Positions 48,375 through 59,030 of a stretch of DNA of 64,000 nt are shown here, piece after piece. The notes beneath the pieces are model-generated. The model worked only from the letters and a program-made list of their open reading frames with translations, was not told where the DNA came from and searched no databases. How positions within the stretch are numbered: position 1 is the stretch's first letter; every line of letters starts with the position of its first letter. Where the stretch lies: positions 68,512,765 through 68,576,764 of the forward strand of contig CM060890.1 in NCBI GenBank assembly GCA_030762935.1. Reading direction: 5' to 3'. Both the position numbers and the translations under genes were made by a program. The DNA is from Hymenopus coronatus (lineage: Eukaryota > Arthropoda > Insecta > Mantodea > Hymenopodidae).

Positions 48375-48740
48375 ATATCAATTGTATCAAAGTAGAACAA
48401 TGAAGAGAACATTAGGAAGGAAAATTATAAAAGAAACCAAAATAAAATTATTAAAACAATTGCAGTATCCAGTTTGCTGTATGGTAATGACACCTTGGGA
48501 AATGTAAATACTCGTAAATAGCAAAATAGAATACGAACCCAGCACGAAACGTTTCAGATACATGAAGGGATTATAATAATAGAATAATAAATAAATAAAT
48601 AAATATCGGATACTGAAAAGTCAGTATCGAACAGAGCATTTATATAGAATGGACGGTAAGAGTATACCAAAGGTGGCGTGTCTATATAAACCAAGAGGAG
48701 GAAGAATGGTGGCAACAGCATTAAAGAGGTGGCGCCTTTT
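48375..48740 (+). pseudogene. LINE reverse transcriptase C-terminal relic
   Basis: Two conserved blocks of the region after the reverse transcriptase core are readable. The first is RTLGRKIIKETKIKLLK followed by a degenerate V..LLYG.(D/E)T segment, where intact elements have LYG.E.W. The second, from 48649, is RMDGKSIPKVACLYKPRGGR, then TALKRW, matching the common W..H..RM...R.PK....Y.P.GRR..GRP..RW ending. Stops fall between the blocks and an AATAAATAAATA run interrupts near 48580. It differs in sequence from the relic at 19 kb, so it is a different LINE lineage or a different part. Upstream parts are absent. Confidence 0.75.
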
Positions 48741-48896
48741 TTTGTTAATTAAAGGAATACGCCTGTTTCCTTCTTTTTTTTCATTTTTCCATTTTCCCTA
48801 CACTTCTTTAGTTGTCATATTCTTAAACTTTTTTTTTTTAACTTACAAATACACACACACACCCACACATATATATGTACATGTATACAGACACCA

Positions 48897-48980
48897 CGCG
48901 GGACTCGAAACAAGATCCCCTGCTCCACGAAGCACCAAAGCTAGGCAGTTAAACAAGCGCAGCCTTAGCGACTGGCCCTA
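48897..48980 (-). repeat. tRNA-like SINE head (family F), low confidence
   Basis: The minus strand has GTCGCTAAGGCTGCGCTTGT near the start, then TTTCGAGTCCC as a B-box-like motif. A CA-rich tract and ATATATGTACATGTATAC lie beside it. It could be a tRNA-derived SINE or chance. Confidence 0.45.
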
Positions 48981-49197
48981 TTGATACATTCCTGGAAGCT
49001 GCTGATGCTCAATCCACGCCAATGATGATCTTCTATCAAACATTTTGTCTATCGTAAATTCAAAACGGTACTAAAGACCCTTAAATCAACAAAAATCGCT
49101 CATTAAAATAAGCAATAAAGCCACATTAAAATGAATAGCTATTTTATTCCGATAACCATTAACGTACATTTATAAACATAAGACTACGACAAAAGTC

Positions 49198-49375
49198 TGC
49201 CTGGGTAGCTGAGTTGATTAGGGGCTGATATCAAGGTCAGTGTAAAATCATGGTCGATGGTTTTTAAGTGTGCTTAAAAGCAACAGTTCCATGTCAATTA
49301 ATACCTATGGGACGAAATTTTGGTTCACTGGCGACGCTAATATGATTCTGGTAACTGATAGCGTTGTTAACAAAA
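49198..49375 (+). repeat. tRNA-derived SINE, another family
   Basis: The head GCCTGGGTAGCTGAGTTGAT resembles a tRNA 5' half with A box; the B box is decayed (CATGGTCGATGG). The body TGTGCTTAAAAGCAACAGTT, then CCATGTCAATTAATACC and GGGACGAAATTTTGG, through CGACGCTAATATGATTCTGG, resembles a known kind of arthropod SINE. No target duplication was seen. Confidence 0.65.
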
Positions 49376-49850
49376 AATATATATATTTTTTTCTTTTAGT
49401 TTTCTAAACAAAGGAGTAAAACATCACGTAGAAAAATCAGAACGTTAATCACAAACATGTTGAGCAAATTTTCCCCACTGAGCAAACTACTTTTCGCATC
49501 TTTTGCCGCAAACATAGATATATTATTCATATATAACTTGAAGGCAGAGACCTTCTAACCTCTGAATATGTTCCCCAAAAGGGAACAGGTCAGGTGATTA
49601 AACTGATACCCGTCTAATGGCCTCTCTATTAGCTCATAAACACTCTTCTTATCTTCGGTAATAAATGCAGTTATAGCGCCAGTACTTGGTCTCTAGAGCG
49701 TCGTTTGTATAAACCAGATAGCATTAAATGCAAGATAAATTCGAGAATCGCATGGGAAAGGCACTCTTCCTCTGAAATCCAGTTTCCTATCCGCAATTAA
49801 CATAAAATATTTTGGGAAACTCGAACTCACATTTTCACCTGTTGCCTTTC
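49376..49850. other. Spacer
   Basis: Nothing is recognised. Confidence 0.4.
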
Positions 49851-49852
49851 AC

Positions 49853-50060
49853 CAAATCGGCTCGGGTTCGATCTCAGGGGACTTGTGGTGGTCAAAGCGG
49901 CGTCAGCACGGGTTTTCTCTGGGTTTTCCGGTTTCCCTATTCATTCATCCACCACATACTCCATAATAAATTTTATTTTGTTTATTTCACCGTCATTTCC
50001 TATCCTCCTCTTTCTCACTCTCATTCCGGAAGTCGGACAAGTAACCATCCAATCCGGAGT
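49853..50060 (+). repeat. Family B SINE, 5' half of tRNA head missing
   Basis: It starts at the B box (CTCGGGTTCGATCTC, about 49861-49875) and keeps GACTTGTGGTGGTCAAAGCG, GGTTTTCTCTGGGTTTTCCG and CCACCACATACTCC. The A box is gone, so it should not be transcribable on its own. Frames 49812-50166 are shadows. Confidence 0.8.
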
Positions 50061-50610
50061 CCGTTGCTCCTCAGAAAGCCATTTCAGGCACTGTTCTTCG
50101 AAAATTGAAGCAAGAAATAAGGTTCCAGTAAATTTTAGACCAGAATCTGATTTACAAATGTTCTAAGTTACTAGGGTTTTATTCCTCTTTAGGTTTTTTT
50201 GGCAATATTCATATCAATGGAGCTAAATGAAGACTGAACTCTAAAAGAAAAAAGAAAAGAAAATCTTTCGAATACTGTAGTTCAAAACTATTATTTCGCA
50301 CACGTTGAAGGCCTTTTCAAAATTCAAATTATTTGCAGTCACCTTTGAGTTTAATACGCTTTTTTATTAACGTTCACTACTCTGTTAAAAATATTGGTAG
50401 AATTAATGAAATTGACGAAATTATGCTCAAATGAGCCTGGGGCTCTCAAAGTTCTAAAATACCCTGCTCAGTATAAGGGGAATCCTAGAAAAATAAGCCT
50501 TATCCAAAAGACCTATCCTAACCGAGATCCGATTGAATGTGAGGTACACACGCTACCCCCACATCACAGGCTTCTTCTGTTTATTGTTTTTACCACAAAA
50601 GACGTGTGTT
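50061..50610. other. Spacer
   Basis: The frame 50394-50612 has no domain; nothing else is recognised. Confidence 0.4.
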
Positions 50611-50611
50611 G

Positions 50612-50660
50612 AACAGGACTTGGAAAGGAAGAGTCAGACTGAGAAATTCAATTCCCAAAA
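50612..50660 (-). repeat. Family E SINE relic
   Basis: The piece GGACTTGGAAAGGAAGAGTC, then AGACTGAGAAATTCAATTCC, matches the 3' end of family E on the minus strand. Confidence 0.6.
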
Positions 50661-51329
50661 CTAGTAATTAATACTGTTTGACCTAATAATTTTTTGAACT
50701 ATCTAGCCTGGAAATTAAGGTACGTTCATCTTTTTCACATGAGAGGAAGATGAATGTCCTTAATGACGCCAAATTCCGCTTACGAGAGGAACAATTCTTC
50801 CTAACTCTTAGGAGATTGAATGGCTGTAAAATTCAGAGAGCATGTAATTGGCAGAGATCCAATATGTGATGTATTTCGAATTAGCGACAGAATGGAGTAA
50901 AATAAAGAAGTTGCTTCAAGAAGGAAGTTGATGGTTGTCAATGTTAAACTATGTTAAAAAGAAGTGCTTATCACAATTTCTTTAATGATTATTTCATTCG
51001 TGGGCGCCAGACGAAGTGAAGTAAACAAATGGCAATTCTATACTTTGAAGCTGTTTATACAAGGCAATCTGATGTGCCTGTTCATACCAAAGCTTATTTT
51101 TGTACGTAGCTCACGATAATGGTACAAGTATTTTCAAAATTTCTTTCTTTTATTCAAACTACATTTGTTTCATCTCTAAGGTTTAGAAATTGCGCGGAAA
51201 TATAAGCCTGTTCTTGAAGAGGGCTTCATAAATTTTACAGAAAATTCAAAATGCACATGCTTTTTATGTTAATACATTTTCAGGCCCATTTGAATAAAAA
51301 TATTTAGAATCATTTTGAGTACTTGAGCG
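50661..51329. other. Spacer
   Basis: Nothing is recognised. Confidence 0.4.
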
Positions 51330-51470
51330 AAATAGTAGGCAGAGAAGGTATTGCTTTACACTCAGAAATTCAATATCATAATTTTATTGGAAATATGCAC
51401 TTTCAGGTCCTCTGGATTAAAAAGGCATTTATAGATAAAGATTCTTCTGTGTGCGTGTTTCTGAATTCTT
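51330..51470 (-). repeat. Family A tail fragment
   Basis: GCAGAGAAGGTATTGC, then a diverged CACTCAGAAATTCAATATCA block, TTATTGGAAATATGCAC, and CTCTGGATTAAAAAGGC. The hairpin itself is lost. Confidence 0.65.
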
Positions 51471-51688
51471 TAAATTGCTATAAAAATCTAGCTGGAGTCG
51501 CAAGGAGTATACTGTTTTAGTACTGCAACTCACAAGAATCTGAAAACAATCGCAAAGTTTTGCCAGAAGCACATTTTAACAACCTACCTCTAAGTTTACG
51601 TAGGTACACTATGCATATGAGGCGAAATAAAAATCAATGAGTGAACGCACTGTTGAGTATAATTACTGCATGTTGTTGCAGATGCATA

Positions 51689-52199
51689 ATATCAAATGAC
51701 ATGAAATAATTGTTTTTTTCACACAAGCTGTGTGTAGGACATAGGTAGTGTCAGACTGAAAAACATGCTACAGCCGGGATTTGAACCACGGATCTCCTGA
51801 TCTCTAGCCGGTTGCTCTGCCACTGAGCTACCATGGCAACATGCCCGCATAGCACTGAATTTCTCAACTGACTCATATGTTTTCCCGGTAAACCACTAGG
51901 TGATCTCAAATTCATTTTGAGATGACTACCCCAATGGCGACTTACAATGCTGCAAGTACTTTACACCCAGGGTTCATAGTGTGGCCAACTATTACGGTCA
52001 ATTTGTATGAAATAATTTTTTTTTCACACAAGCCGTGTGTAGGAAAGGAGTTGGATAGGTAGTTGAGTCAGTTGAGAAATTCAGTGTCATACCGGCATGT
52101 TGCCATCTTAGCTCAGTGGCAGAGCAACCGGCTAGAGATCGGGAGATCCGGGTTGGCTCTGGCATTGGATTTTTCAGTCTGACTATATCAAATGACATG
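51689..52199. mobile_element. Family E SINE dimer with 15-bp target duplication
   Basis: A perfect direct repeat ATATCAAATGACATG occurs at 51689-51703 and 52185-52199. Between them, a complete minus-strand family E SINE (51704 to about 52005) includes the tail hairpin CACACAAGCTGTGTG, B box (complement of GGATTTGAACC) and A box (complement of GCTCTGCCACTGAGCTA). Then a second copy starts with the same tail (TTTTTTTCACACAAGCCGTG), but after about 50 bases it flips to the plus strand (GTTGAGAAATTCAG, TTAGCTCAGTGGCAGAGC). The second B box is damaged. The minus frame 51998-52207 is a shadow. Confidence 0.9.
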
Positions 52200-52579
52200 T
52201 TTATCACACCAAATTTCTTTAATTGTAAGGTATTAACTTCTGAAATAGAACAATATTATTAAAACTATCGAATTAGAAAGTAAGGTGGGCAAAAAAAGAC
52301 ATAACTTTTCCAGTTAATCACTGCAGAAGCGAGTTGCATACAATGGAGGACTGTCTATGCAATGTATAACTCATTTGTCAATTTTGGAAGCAAGCTAGTT
52401 TTGGAAAAACGGTCCTCAAATAGGTCAGTGTATTTGTATGTATGTGTGTGTGTGTCTGTATGTGTGTCTGTATGTGTGTGGTCAGCAGTATTCGAAAGCG
52501 AAAAATCGGTTAAATACCAAACGTAGTACGTCAGTGAAGTATCTTTCAAGGATGCGACATGAAGATTTTCATCAAATTT

Positions 52580-52695
52580 ACATTCTTTATTTCAATATTA
52601 TCCTTAGGCGGTTTACCTCCCTTTTCAGGTTTTTTCCCAAAATGAATTGCAATTCAATTTATAACTCGAAATCTAATAATTTTACATCATAAATT
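52580..52695 (+). pseudogene. nad2: Mitochondrial NADH dehydrogenase subunit 2 fragment
   Basis: Read with the invertebrate mitochondrial code (ATA Met, TGA Trp), the segment from about 52580 gives the hallmark SLGGLPPFSGFFPKW, followed by IAIQFM. This is the most conserved stretch of complex I subunit ND2. The tryptophan is encoded by TGA (52643-52645), which would be a stop in the nucleus. Only about 35 codons are recognisable. Beyond about 52690 the reading decays or the junction to the next piece begins. As a nuclear copy it is not functional. Confidence 0.9.
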
Positions 52696-52762
52696 CTAAT
52701 CTTAATAAAGTTATTAATAAATGCTTACGTTTTGAAGAAAATACCCATTAAAAGAAATAATT

Positions 52763-52885
52763 CTTAAAGGAGGTCAAAGTGATCCAATATCAATAGCAGG
52801 GGCAAGTCTTCTGTGTTTAACCTTAGAATCTGCAGTAGCTATTATCCAATCTTATCTATTTGCAGTCTTAAGAACACTCTATAAT
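52763..52885 (+). pseudogene. atp6: Mitochondrial ATP synthase subunit 6 C-terminal fragment
   Basis: The frame ending near 52885 gives LTLESAVAIIQSYLFAVL, then an AGA codon, then TLY. In arthropod ATP6 the matching residue is a conserved serine, and AGA means Ser in the invertebrate mitochondrial code, which supports mitochondrial origin. ATP6 is the proton-channel subunit a of ATP synthase. The upstream part (GGQSDPMSMAGAS) is less typical, so the 5' limit is uncertain. No stop codon follows before the junction. Confidence 0.85.
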
Positions 52886-52929
52886 TATTTATTATATTAT
52901 ATTTGTCCTATTTTCTCTTTATTTTTATC

Positions 52930-52990
52930 TTTGATTTTATGATAAAGGAGATTATTAATACGATTAAGGATATTATAGTTAGAATTTGAA
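52930..52990 (-). pseudogene. nad3: Mitochondrial nad3 5' fragment
   Basis: On the minus strand, directly after tRNA-Gly, a hydrophobic reading in mitochondrial code (IQILTMMSLIVLMISF) fits the first membrane helix of ND3. The call rests mainly on the position cox3-trnG-nad3, the ancestral arthropod order. It is lost within about 20 codons. The sequence 52888-52938 is shared with 8968-9018 and may or may not belong to nad3. Confidence 0.65.
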
Positions 52991-53059
52991 TTATTTATTC
53001 TAATTATTATAGACTTTTTGATTGGAAATCAAAAGTACTTGGTTATACTAAATAAATAT
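52991..53059 (-). pseudogene. trnG: Mitochondrial tRNA-Gly (UCC) in nuclear insert
   Basis: The minus strand folds as a 69-base mitochondrial tRNA. The acceptor strands are ATATTTA and TAAATAA. The anticodon arm is CTTTTGATTTCCAATCAAAAG with anticodon TCC (Gly). Short D and T arms fit arthropod mitochondrial tRNAs. It is flanked by the cox3 end and nad3 start, as expected for trnG. Confidence 0.85.
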
Positions 53060-53073
53060 TTTATCCTCCTCAG
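53060..53073 (-). pseudogene. cox3: Mitochondrial cox3 3' end
   Basis: The minus-strand codons TGA GGA GGA TAA (53061-53072) give Trp-Gly-Gly-stop in mitochondrial code, matching the usual C-terminus of cytochrome oxidase subunit 3 just before trnG. Only the last four codons are present. Confidence 0.7.
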
Positions 53074-53620
53074 AAAAATCCGTCCATCCCAAACTACTCT
53101 TTACTTTGGAAAATATTTCGAAACTTTCGATTTTCTAAAACAAAATGGCCAACGATTTTGATCAAAATTATATTAAAAATGTTTAAGCTCAAGTAAATTA
53201 AATTTCTTGAGAATAGCCCCTGCTATTACTTTTTGCGTAATTGGTAAGCCATAAGAGATAGAAACTTACTAAAAATGTATATTTCGTTAAAGCTACACAA
53301 TTTATGTAGAGCTAACTCTTTCGAGACATTCCCTGTTATTGGTTTCAATTTAAAAATAATTTTCTCAAACGGGAATCCCGCATCCGTTTCATCTCTCCCT
53401 TGTTTTACTCCTGACCATAGAAAGAGAACGAGACTTCAATGAAAATCCCATAGCGGGAGCTTTTAAAAGGTTTGACTGTCGCTTCAGCTAACGTGTTTTC
53501 TTATTTACCTTCTACTTATAAGTAACAAAGTAATAAGCCAATTCCTGGCAACGTTTATCTTGAGTAGCGTTCGTAAAACATATAGAGAATGCCAAGTGAA
53601 TGGAACGCATCAGATTTTTA

Positions 53621-54365
53621 ATGGTTTTGATATGAAAATGCTTAGAATTTATTTTCCTACATTGTGACTTATAACAAAGGAATTTTGGTTTCGTTAAAGA
53701 CATAATGTTAACTTTCCTCTCTTTACCCACAGCAATTAAACCAGGAATATAACCGTTGTTCTTGGGACGTTCAAAGTGCATGTACTTGGTAAATATATGC
53801 AACTCAAACGACACTTTCTCTCACCATGTCTTCAACATTTGAATATAAAACATTCATAACATGATGGATTGATCCTTCTTGTGTTGATTACCATAATGTT
53901 GCAAACATGAATAGTTGATGATGAATCTAACATGGGTTTGAATTTCATTTACATTTCGGTAGAGCTGACTTTGCATATCAGTATTAATAACACTTTAAGG
54001 TTTCTTAGTTATTTTAACTATTTTAGGTACCTAGCTGATTTAAACAATAATTGCACTCATATTTAGATTCTTACAGAGGCAAGAAATCTATGAGTATATA
54101 AACATAATAGAACCTTGGAAATATAAATAACGTAAGCATTGAAATTTGTTTTAAAAATGCTTCTCGTGTAATATTTAAACATAACATATCATAATTTTAT
54201 TCATCACATACATTTACAAGACGTTGGATAATATCTGTGTAAACTGATGACACTTCGAGGAAAAACTATAAGAATTACAGTAATATACAACAGAGCAATA
54301 ACTTTTAAATAATTTGTATCAAAGACCACATGTTCAAAGAATTGCACTCGCTATTTATATTTATA
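53621..54365. other. Spacer
   Basis: Nothing is recognised; the minus frame 53512-53814 overlaps the family A head and has no domain. Confidence 0.4.
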
Positions 54366-54369
54366 TGTT

Positions 54370-54600
54370 ACAATTCATATATTCCTTTACCGAGTAGTAA
54401 GATTTATTAATGAAAATATCTTTAATGGTTTTGCTGAACAGCTTAGTATCCTATATTTCTTTTATATTGGGAGGTAGTTGTTATATGCTTTTATTCCAGA
54501 ATAAAGAGGGCCTTTTTCGAATAGTGTTAGTCTATGGTGAAATGGTGTTTTGTTCTTGTTCCCTAAGTGTGTTGATTTAGAGTAGGTACTGTACAATTTG
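54370..54600 (-). pseudogene. LINE reverse transcriptase extreme C-terminal relic
   Basis: On the minus strand the segment reads NKNKTPFHHRLTLFEKGPLY, then SGIKAYN and a degenerate LP.NIK. After a frameshift a KLFSKTIKDIFINKSYYSV-like stretch follows. This is the tail found after the reverse transcriptase domain of many CR1/Jockey-type LINEs, (R.N...P..R........Y.GI..YN.LP..I..........K..L....YY). It carries at least one stop and one frameshift, and no active-site part remains. I found no polyA or target duplication. Confidence 0.7.
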
Positions 54601-57220
54601 TCAAAATTTACATGTATTCATTTGCAAAGTATCCACAAAGTAAAACTGTTTTAGTTAAAGCTAGTGGGCTATAAATGTAAAACATTGAAGGTAAGCAACC
54701 TTACCACAGGCGCAAAAGTAATTCAGAATAGTTCTTCTACAAAAATATTGGCTACTTTCAAATATATGGTTATATTTATACAGTGCGCTAAAACTACTTT
54801 TAAGCCGAAACTAGAAATGTTATCAACTTTTATTTTTCTAAAATAAGATTGACAAAATGTGAGATAGTATTTCAAATACATTTATTTAATGACAAACCTA
54901 TTTTTTCAATAAATGTTCATAATTTAGTAATATTAAAGCTAGGAACAAATGTAAAATATATTTCCTGCACGATTCTACGCATTACTTCAAACAAGGTCTT
55001 TGTTAAGGAAGGGAATATCCAGCAAGAGGCATAAGCTTTTATTCGATGCGTGCAGTAAAGGTATATGTGTAGTTAGGGAATACTCACATGTGAAGGAAAG
55101 AGGTTACCCTTCTTTGTATTCTCAGACACGAATGTAGTTTTAGGTGTCATGCGACCAGGAGATGCTTTCGTGGTGCGTATTTCCTCCAATATGAATAGAT
55201 TATCACAGGAGGGTAGTTCGACTATATAAATTAAACAGAGAAAGCTCACGATGTGCATAATGATATACATTTTATTCTTGTCCTAGTCTATTATTGAGAT
55301 TGTCCTTTCTTTGCAGTTTTGAGCATGGTAGTGTTATTGGCACACTTCACACACATTCTTCTTTCGGTTGTTAGAATCATGGTTTATGGTGAAAACCGTG
55401 AGATGCATATTTGTCACTATGTGCCGAGTTCATAATTTGGCTGCTTCCATTGTTCTGCCGTTATGGTATTAGAAATCGGGTCATATGGTGTTATCTTTCT
55501 CATTTAGTATAAGGTTGGGATTTTGCGAAAGAGTCAGTTGGCGACGGAACTTAGAATGTGTCTACGTCACTCCGTATTTGGAATGTCAATACGTTAGTGG
55601 GCAAGTGTTCATAACGTTGTTTAGCAAAGGCGTGATTGTCCAATATGTATCCAAACAAATGTTTCTGCATAGCCCCAAAGTGTATACCGTAGGTTCTCAA
55701 TGTTTATAAATGGTAATGTTTAGCACATATGTTGTCTCCCAGAGAGTCAAAATGCTCAACAAACCCAGGACGACGAAAAGCCGAGAACATCGTGAACTCG
55801 GGGCGGGAAAGGGTTCGTGCCCGGGCGCAGGTTATTGGTATTGAAATGGTGCGGAATTATGGTTGGATTTGCTCAGGGTTTTTATTAGCATGGAGACTCT
55901 TTCAGGTTGTGGTGAGACACAACTTCTTTATATACTGAGTCCGGCCTTTTTTCCGTTGTTGAACACACGCGTATACTTCTTAATTTTCTACTGTGACGTT
56001 ACACTATACCCGCACGCGACTATTATAATGTATTAATGTTGAGGCCGTGATTTATTACGTACTATGATCGGTCTTAAAATCACTTACTTCCGTCACAACT
56101 GAGGATTACACCACGCGCTCAAATACCGCATCTTGGTCGTGCGTGGGTTCTTCCGTCAAGTGCCTTAAAATGTCTCCTGACCAGCGGGAATCATTGTCTT
56201 GCTGTGTCCCGTTAGTCGCCTCGGGCAGGGTCCATTCATATTCACCCCTTCGGTTCAATGCACGGCAGGTAACGGATCTTGTACCCTGGGCTCATGACTT
56301 ATACGTGTTAAAAGTATTTCTACCCTTCCCATTTCAATTGTACATTTATATTTTCTCTTCTAAGAATATAATTTTGCCCCGGGCCAAGATATGTACTGTC
56401 TCAAACTCAACGGGCAGTTACGTGCAAGAAAAACATTACCAGTCTGTAATTACTCACATTCTCACAAACACACACGTTTTCCCCGCAAATGAGTAGTTTC
56501 CAAAACCTTAAGCATTTTTAGAAAGGTGAAAACCCTATTTTGTGTTAATATCACTCTACAGGTATTGCTAACATTCTACCGAAGTTAAACAGCTTCTAGG
56601 ATAAAGTAGAGTCTAGTCATTGAGAGTGGAAGCAAATAAATATAAATATGTTTTAACTTTGTTTTAAAGGGAGTTTGAATTCCTCTTGTGAGTTTACCTT
56701 GTGTTACTTCATTTTTAACCTGTGGACCTCCCACTGCTCTGTTTGAACGCAGTTAGATAAAGGGGATGAACTTGGCGCTGTAGTAGGCGGAATGAATCGA
56801 AGGAGAAATCAAAGCTTTCGGAGAGAAACTGTACAACTTGGCAAGACACAAATCCTACTCGCGGCTCACAGAATTAGGTCTAGATTGCAGCCTTGGAGAG
56901 AAGCCAACGTTCAGCTCTCCGGCAGTGGCATCGTGAACGGTTTCCTACAATAAACTATTGCCCTAAGAATTGTTTTTTTAAGCAAAAATGATGGGTATTG
57001 GTGCTGAAGATGCAATAGATATATGATGGTAACCTTAGAAAAAACTGACTCAAGCTATCATATCATCCACAATTGCTCATAAAGTAGAGTATAAACATTT
57101 CATAATATATATTCATAAGAATTCGCGAATTTTTATTATAATTATAGCATTCGCATAAAAGCGGGTAATTCCAAAAATGTTATTCAAATCAAAATATATA
57201 TTTTCTTGGAAATAATTTTA
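54601..57220. other. Spacer, 2.6 kb
   Basis: No gene is recognised. The frames 54664-54846, 55485-55709, 55729-55938 and 56143-56496 lack known domains. The part 55.7-56.3 kb is less AT-rich than the surroundings. Confidence 0.4.
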
Positions 57221-57224
57221 AATC

Positions 57225-57246
57225 AAAAAAAAAAAAAAAAAAAAAA
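57225..57246 (+). repeat. Poly(A) tract
   Basis: A 22-base A run at the left edge of a family A copy. Confidence 0.9.
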
Positions 57247-57254
57247 GAAAGACC

Positions 57255-58240
57255 ATTATTATAAATGATTGTGTGTACAAGAGTAACTCAATATCGAAAA
57301 TTCCCTTAAATACCCAATTTGGTAATCTTAAGTTCACCATTTTCTAAGGATGCGACGCCAATATTTGAGGAGAATCCTTCACACCAACTACCCTTTTCAT
57401 AGAATGCTTTTCTAAAGTGTTGTTTTCTCAAAAACGGCCATAACGATTTTGATTGAAATACTCTTATGTTTTAAGATACCTTTATAATAATGGATATATA
57501 TACATATATATGGAATTTTATAGTAATACCCTTTGAATCAATCTTCATTCTGGTTGAATTTTGTGTAACTGTAGATAATAGAAAAAGCTTACTAATCAGA
57601 AAATTATAAGTCTTTAAAATGCACAGTTCATGTTATATAATGTTTGTAGAACTAAGCATTTTAGAAGTAGTCTTTATTATTGACTTCAATTCTTTAAACA
57701 CCTCACCTAACACTTTTCTCAAACAGAAACACGTAATTTGTTTGTCACTTTTGTTTTACTCTTGCAAGGAAAATAGAATTGCAATTGTATCACATAGTAA
57801 AGATTTGACTATCACTTTCGCCAATTTTATTCCATAACTTTACTCTACTACAAGGAAGTAAACAATAAGAACATTTTATTAATATGTATCTCGATTAGCA
57901 GTGTAGATAAAAGAATTATCTTTTTTAAGAATTCTGATGATGATTTCACTGAGTCAAGTTCACGCTTGTTATTCCGTGAAGTCATTAATAACCAACACCG
58001 AGAAAGCTTATAATCTCTAATTTTGTAGATCATTTGAATAGAAGACATCAGATTTTTTAATATGTATAGTGTATTCTCTTATATCTCTTCTTACAAGGGA
58101 GAATGTAATAAGAACGTTTTTGCTAATGTTTATTGTCGAATAACATGACGTAGATAAAAGGATATCTTTTGTAATAGAATAGTTTTTAGCAGAACAGATA
58201 GTGAAAGTCAGTGTATAAAGTTATCAAATTTTTATTATTT
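57255..58240 (-). repeat. Family A copy, diverged and broken
   Basis: The minus-strand order of blocks is kept: AAATACCCAATTTGGTAATC, AAGGATGCGACGCC, then TTTTGATTGAAATACTC and the middle to about 57940. A second head-side piece occupies 58090-58240 (GTAATAAGAACGTTTTTGC, AGTGAAAGTCAGTGT). Tail and hairpin are missing. Confidence 0.75.
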
Positions 58241-58584
58241 GTGAAAGAGTATTCAAAGGTTTATTCGAATTAAGCTCTTGGGACGGAAAGAATGAAGACA
58301 AGTGTGGGTCAATACATTTTGGTCTGGAAATTTTGTACTTTCCGCATCGTGAATAGCAACCGATTGGTGTATGTTTCAAAACATCAGAAAAAAACGACAT
58401 ACTGATGTCCAAAATTTGTTTGAAACAAATTGTTTCACAGATTTACTGTAATAAAATTAATAAAAAAAAAGTAATACAAATTTTTAATATTTAGCTGTTT
58501 AAAGTTATTAAAGCAATTTTAACTGTTATTTTAATTGTCAGAAGAACAATTGAATGAGGAGCTGGAACAGGAACAGATTTTGAT

Positions 58585-58905
58585 AGAGTAAGATTTTGTC
58601 CATCTCATATGGTTTACCAGCTAAATAAAACTATATATAAATGCATTTCACTCTAAAATGAAGTTCACAGAAAACCGAAGTTGCATTTTAATCAGTCAGT
58701 GGAGCCATTCTTCATGAATGAAAATAAAGATACAAAGCTTTTCCATGTAAAGAGTAGTATGTGGATAGGAATTGGTAGAAAATATTTCGGGTCATATCCC
58801 TGAAAGTCACTTAACTACAACATTATATTATTTCAGAAAATCCAAACACATATCTATTTCGGTGAAATGGCGATATCAAATATTTAGGCTGAAAACCATA
58901 AATCA
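58585..58905 (+). repeat. Family A copy, strongly diverged
   Basis: TTTTGTCCATCTCATATGGT, then TTCCATGTAAAGAGTAG and TCGGTGAAATGGCGATATCA follow family A order on the plus strand. Head and hairpin are missing. Confidence 0.65.
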
Positions 58906-58924
58906 ATGCCATCAATACAACCTG

Positions 58925-59030
58925 TGAGGCTTGGTAATCAACTCCCCATCTCACGATCATGTACGCGATCATCTAACAGGTACGGGGAGGTGATGTGGCC
59001 AGCATCTTAACCAACAAATTATTGCTACAA
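58925..59030 (-). repeat. Possible tRNA-like SINE fragment
   Basis: The minus strand contains TTGTTGGTTAAGATGCTGGC, resembling a tRNA A-box region, but no good B box. Low confidence. Confidence 0.35.

Larger units (their letters stand above)
52573..53073. mobile_element. NUMT: nuclear insert of mitochondrial DNA, three joined pieces
   Basis: About 500 bp of mitochondrial origin: an nad2 fragment (plus), an atp6 fragment (plus), and a cox3 end, tRNA-Gly and nad3 start (minus). The pieces are not neighbours in this arrangement in arthropod mitochondrial genomes, so they were joined during or after transfer. The insert interrupts a family A repeat and is therefore younger than that copy. Confidence 0.9.
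52370..53620 (-). repeat. Family A copy split by a mitochondrial insert
   Basis: 52370-52572 carries the GT microsatellite (GTGTGTGTGTGTCTGTATG), the CGAAAAATCGG block and CAAGGATGCGACATGAAG, ending at GATTTTCA. 53074-53620 continues the same copy with AGAAAAATCCGTCCATCCCA and runs to the head (ATAGAGAATGCCAAGTGAAT). The break falls exactly in the ATTTTC/GAAAATCC block that is continuous in other copies. Confidence 0.88.
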
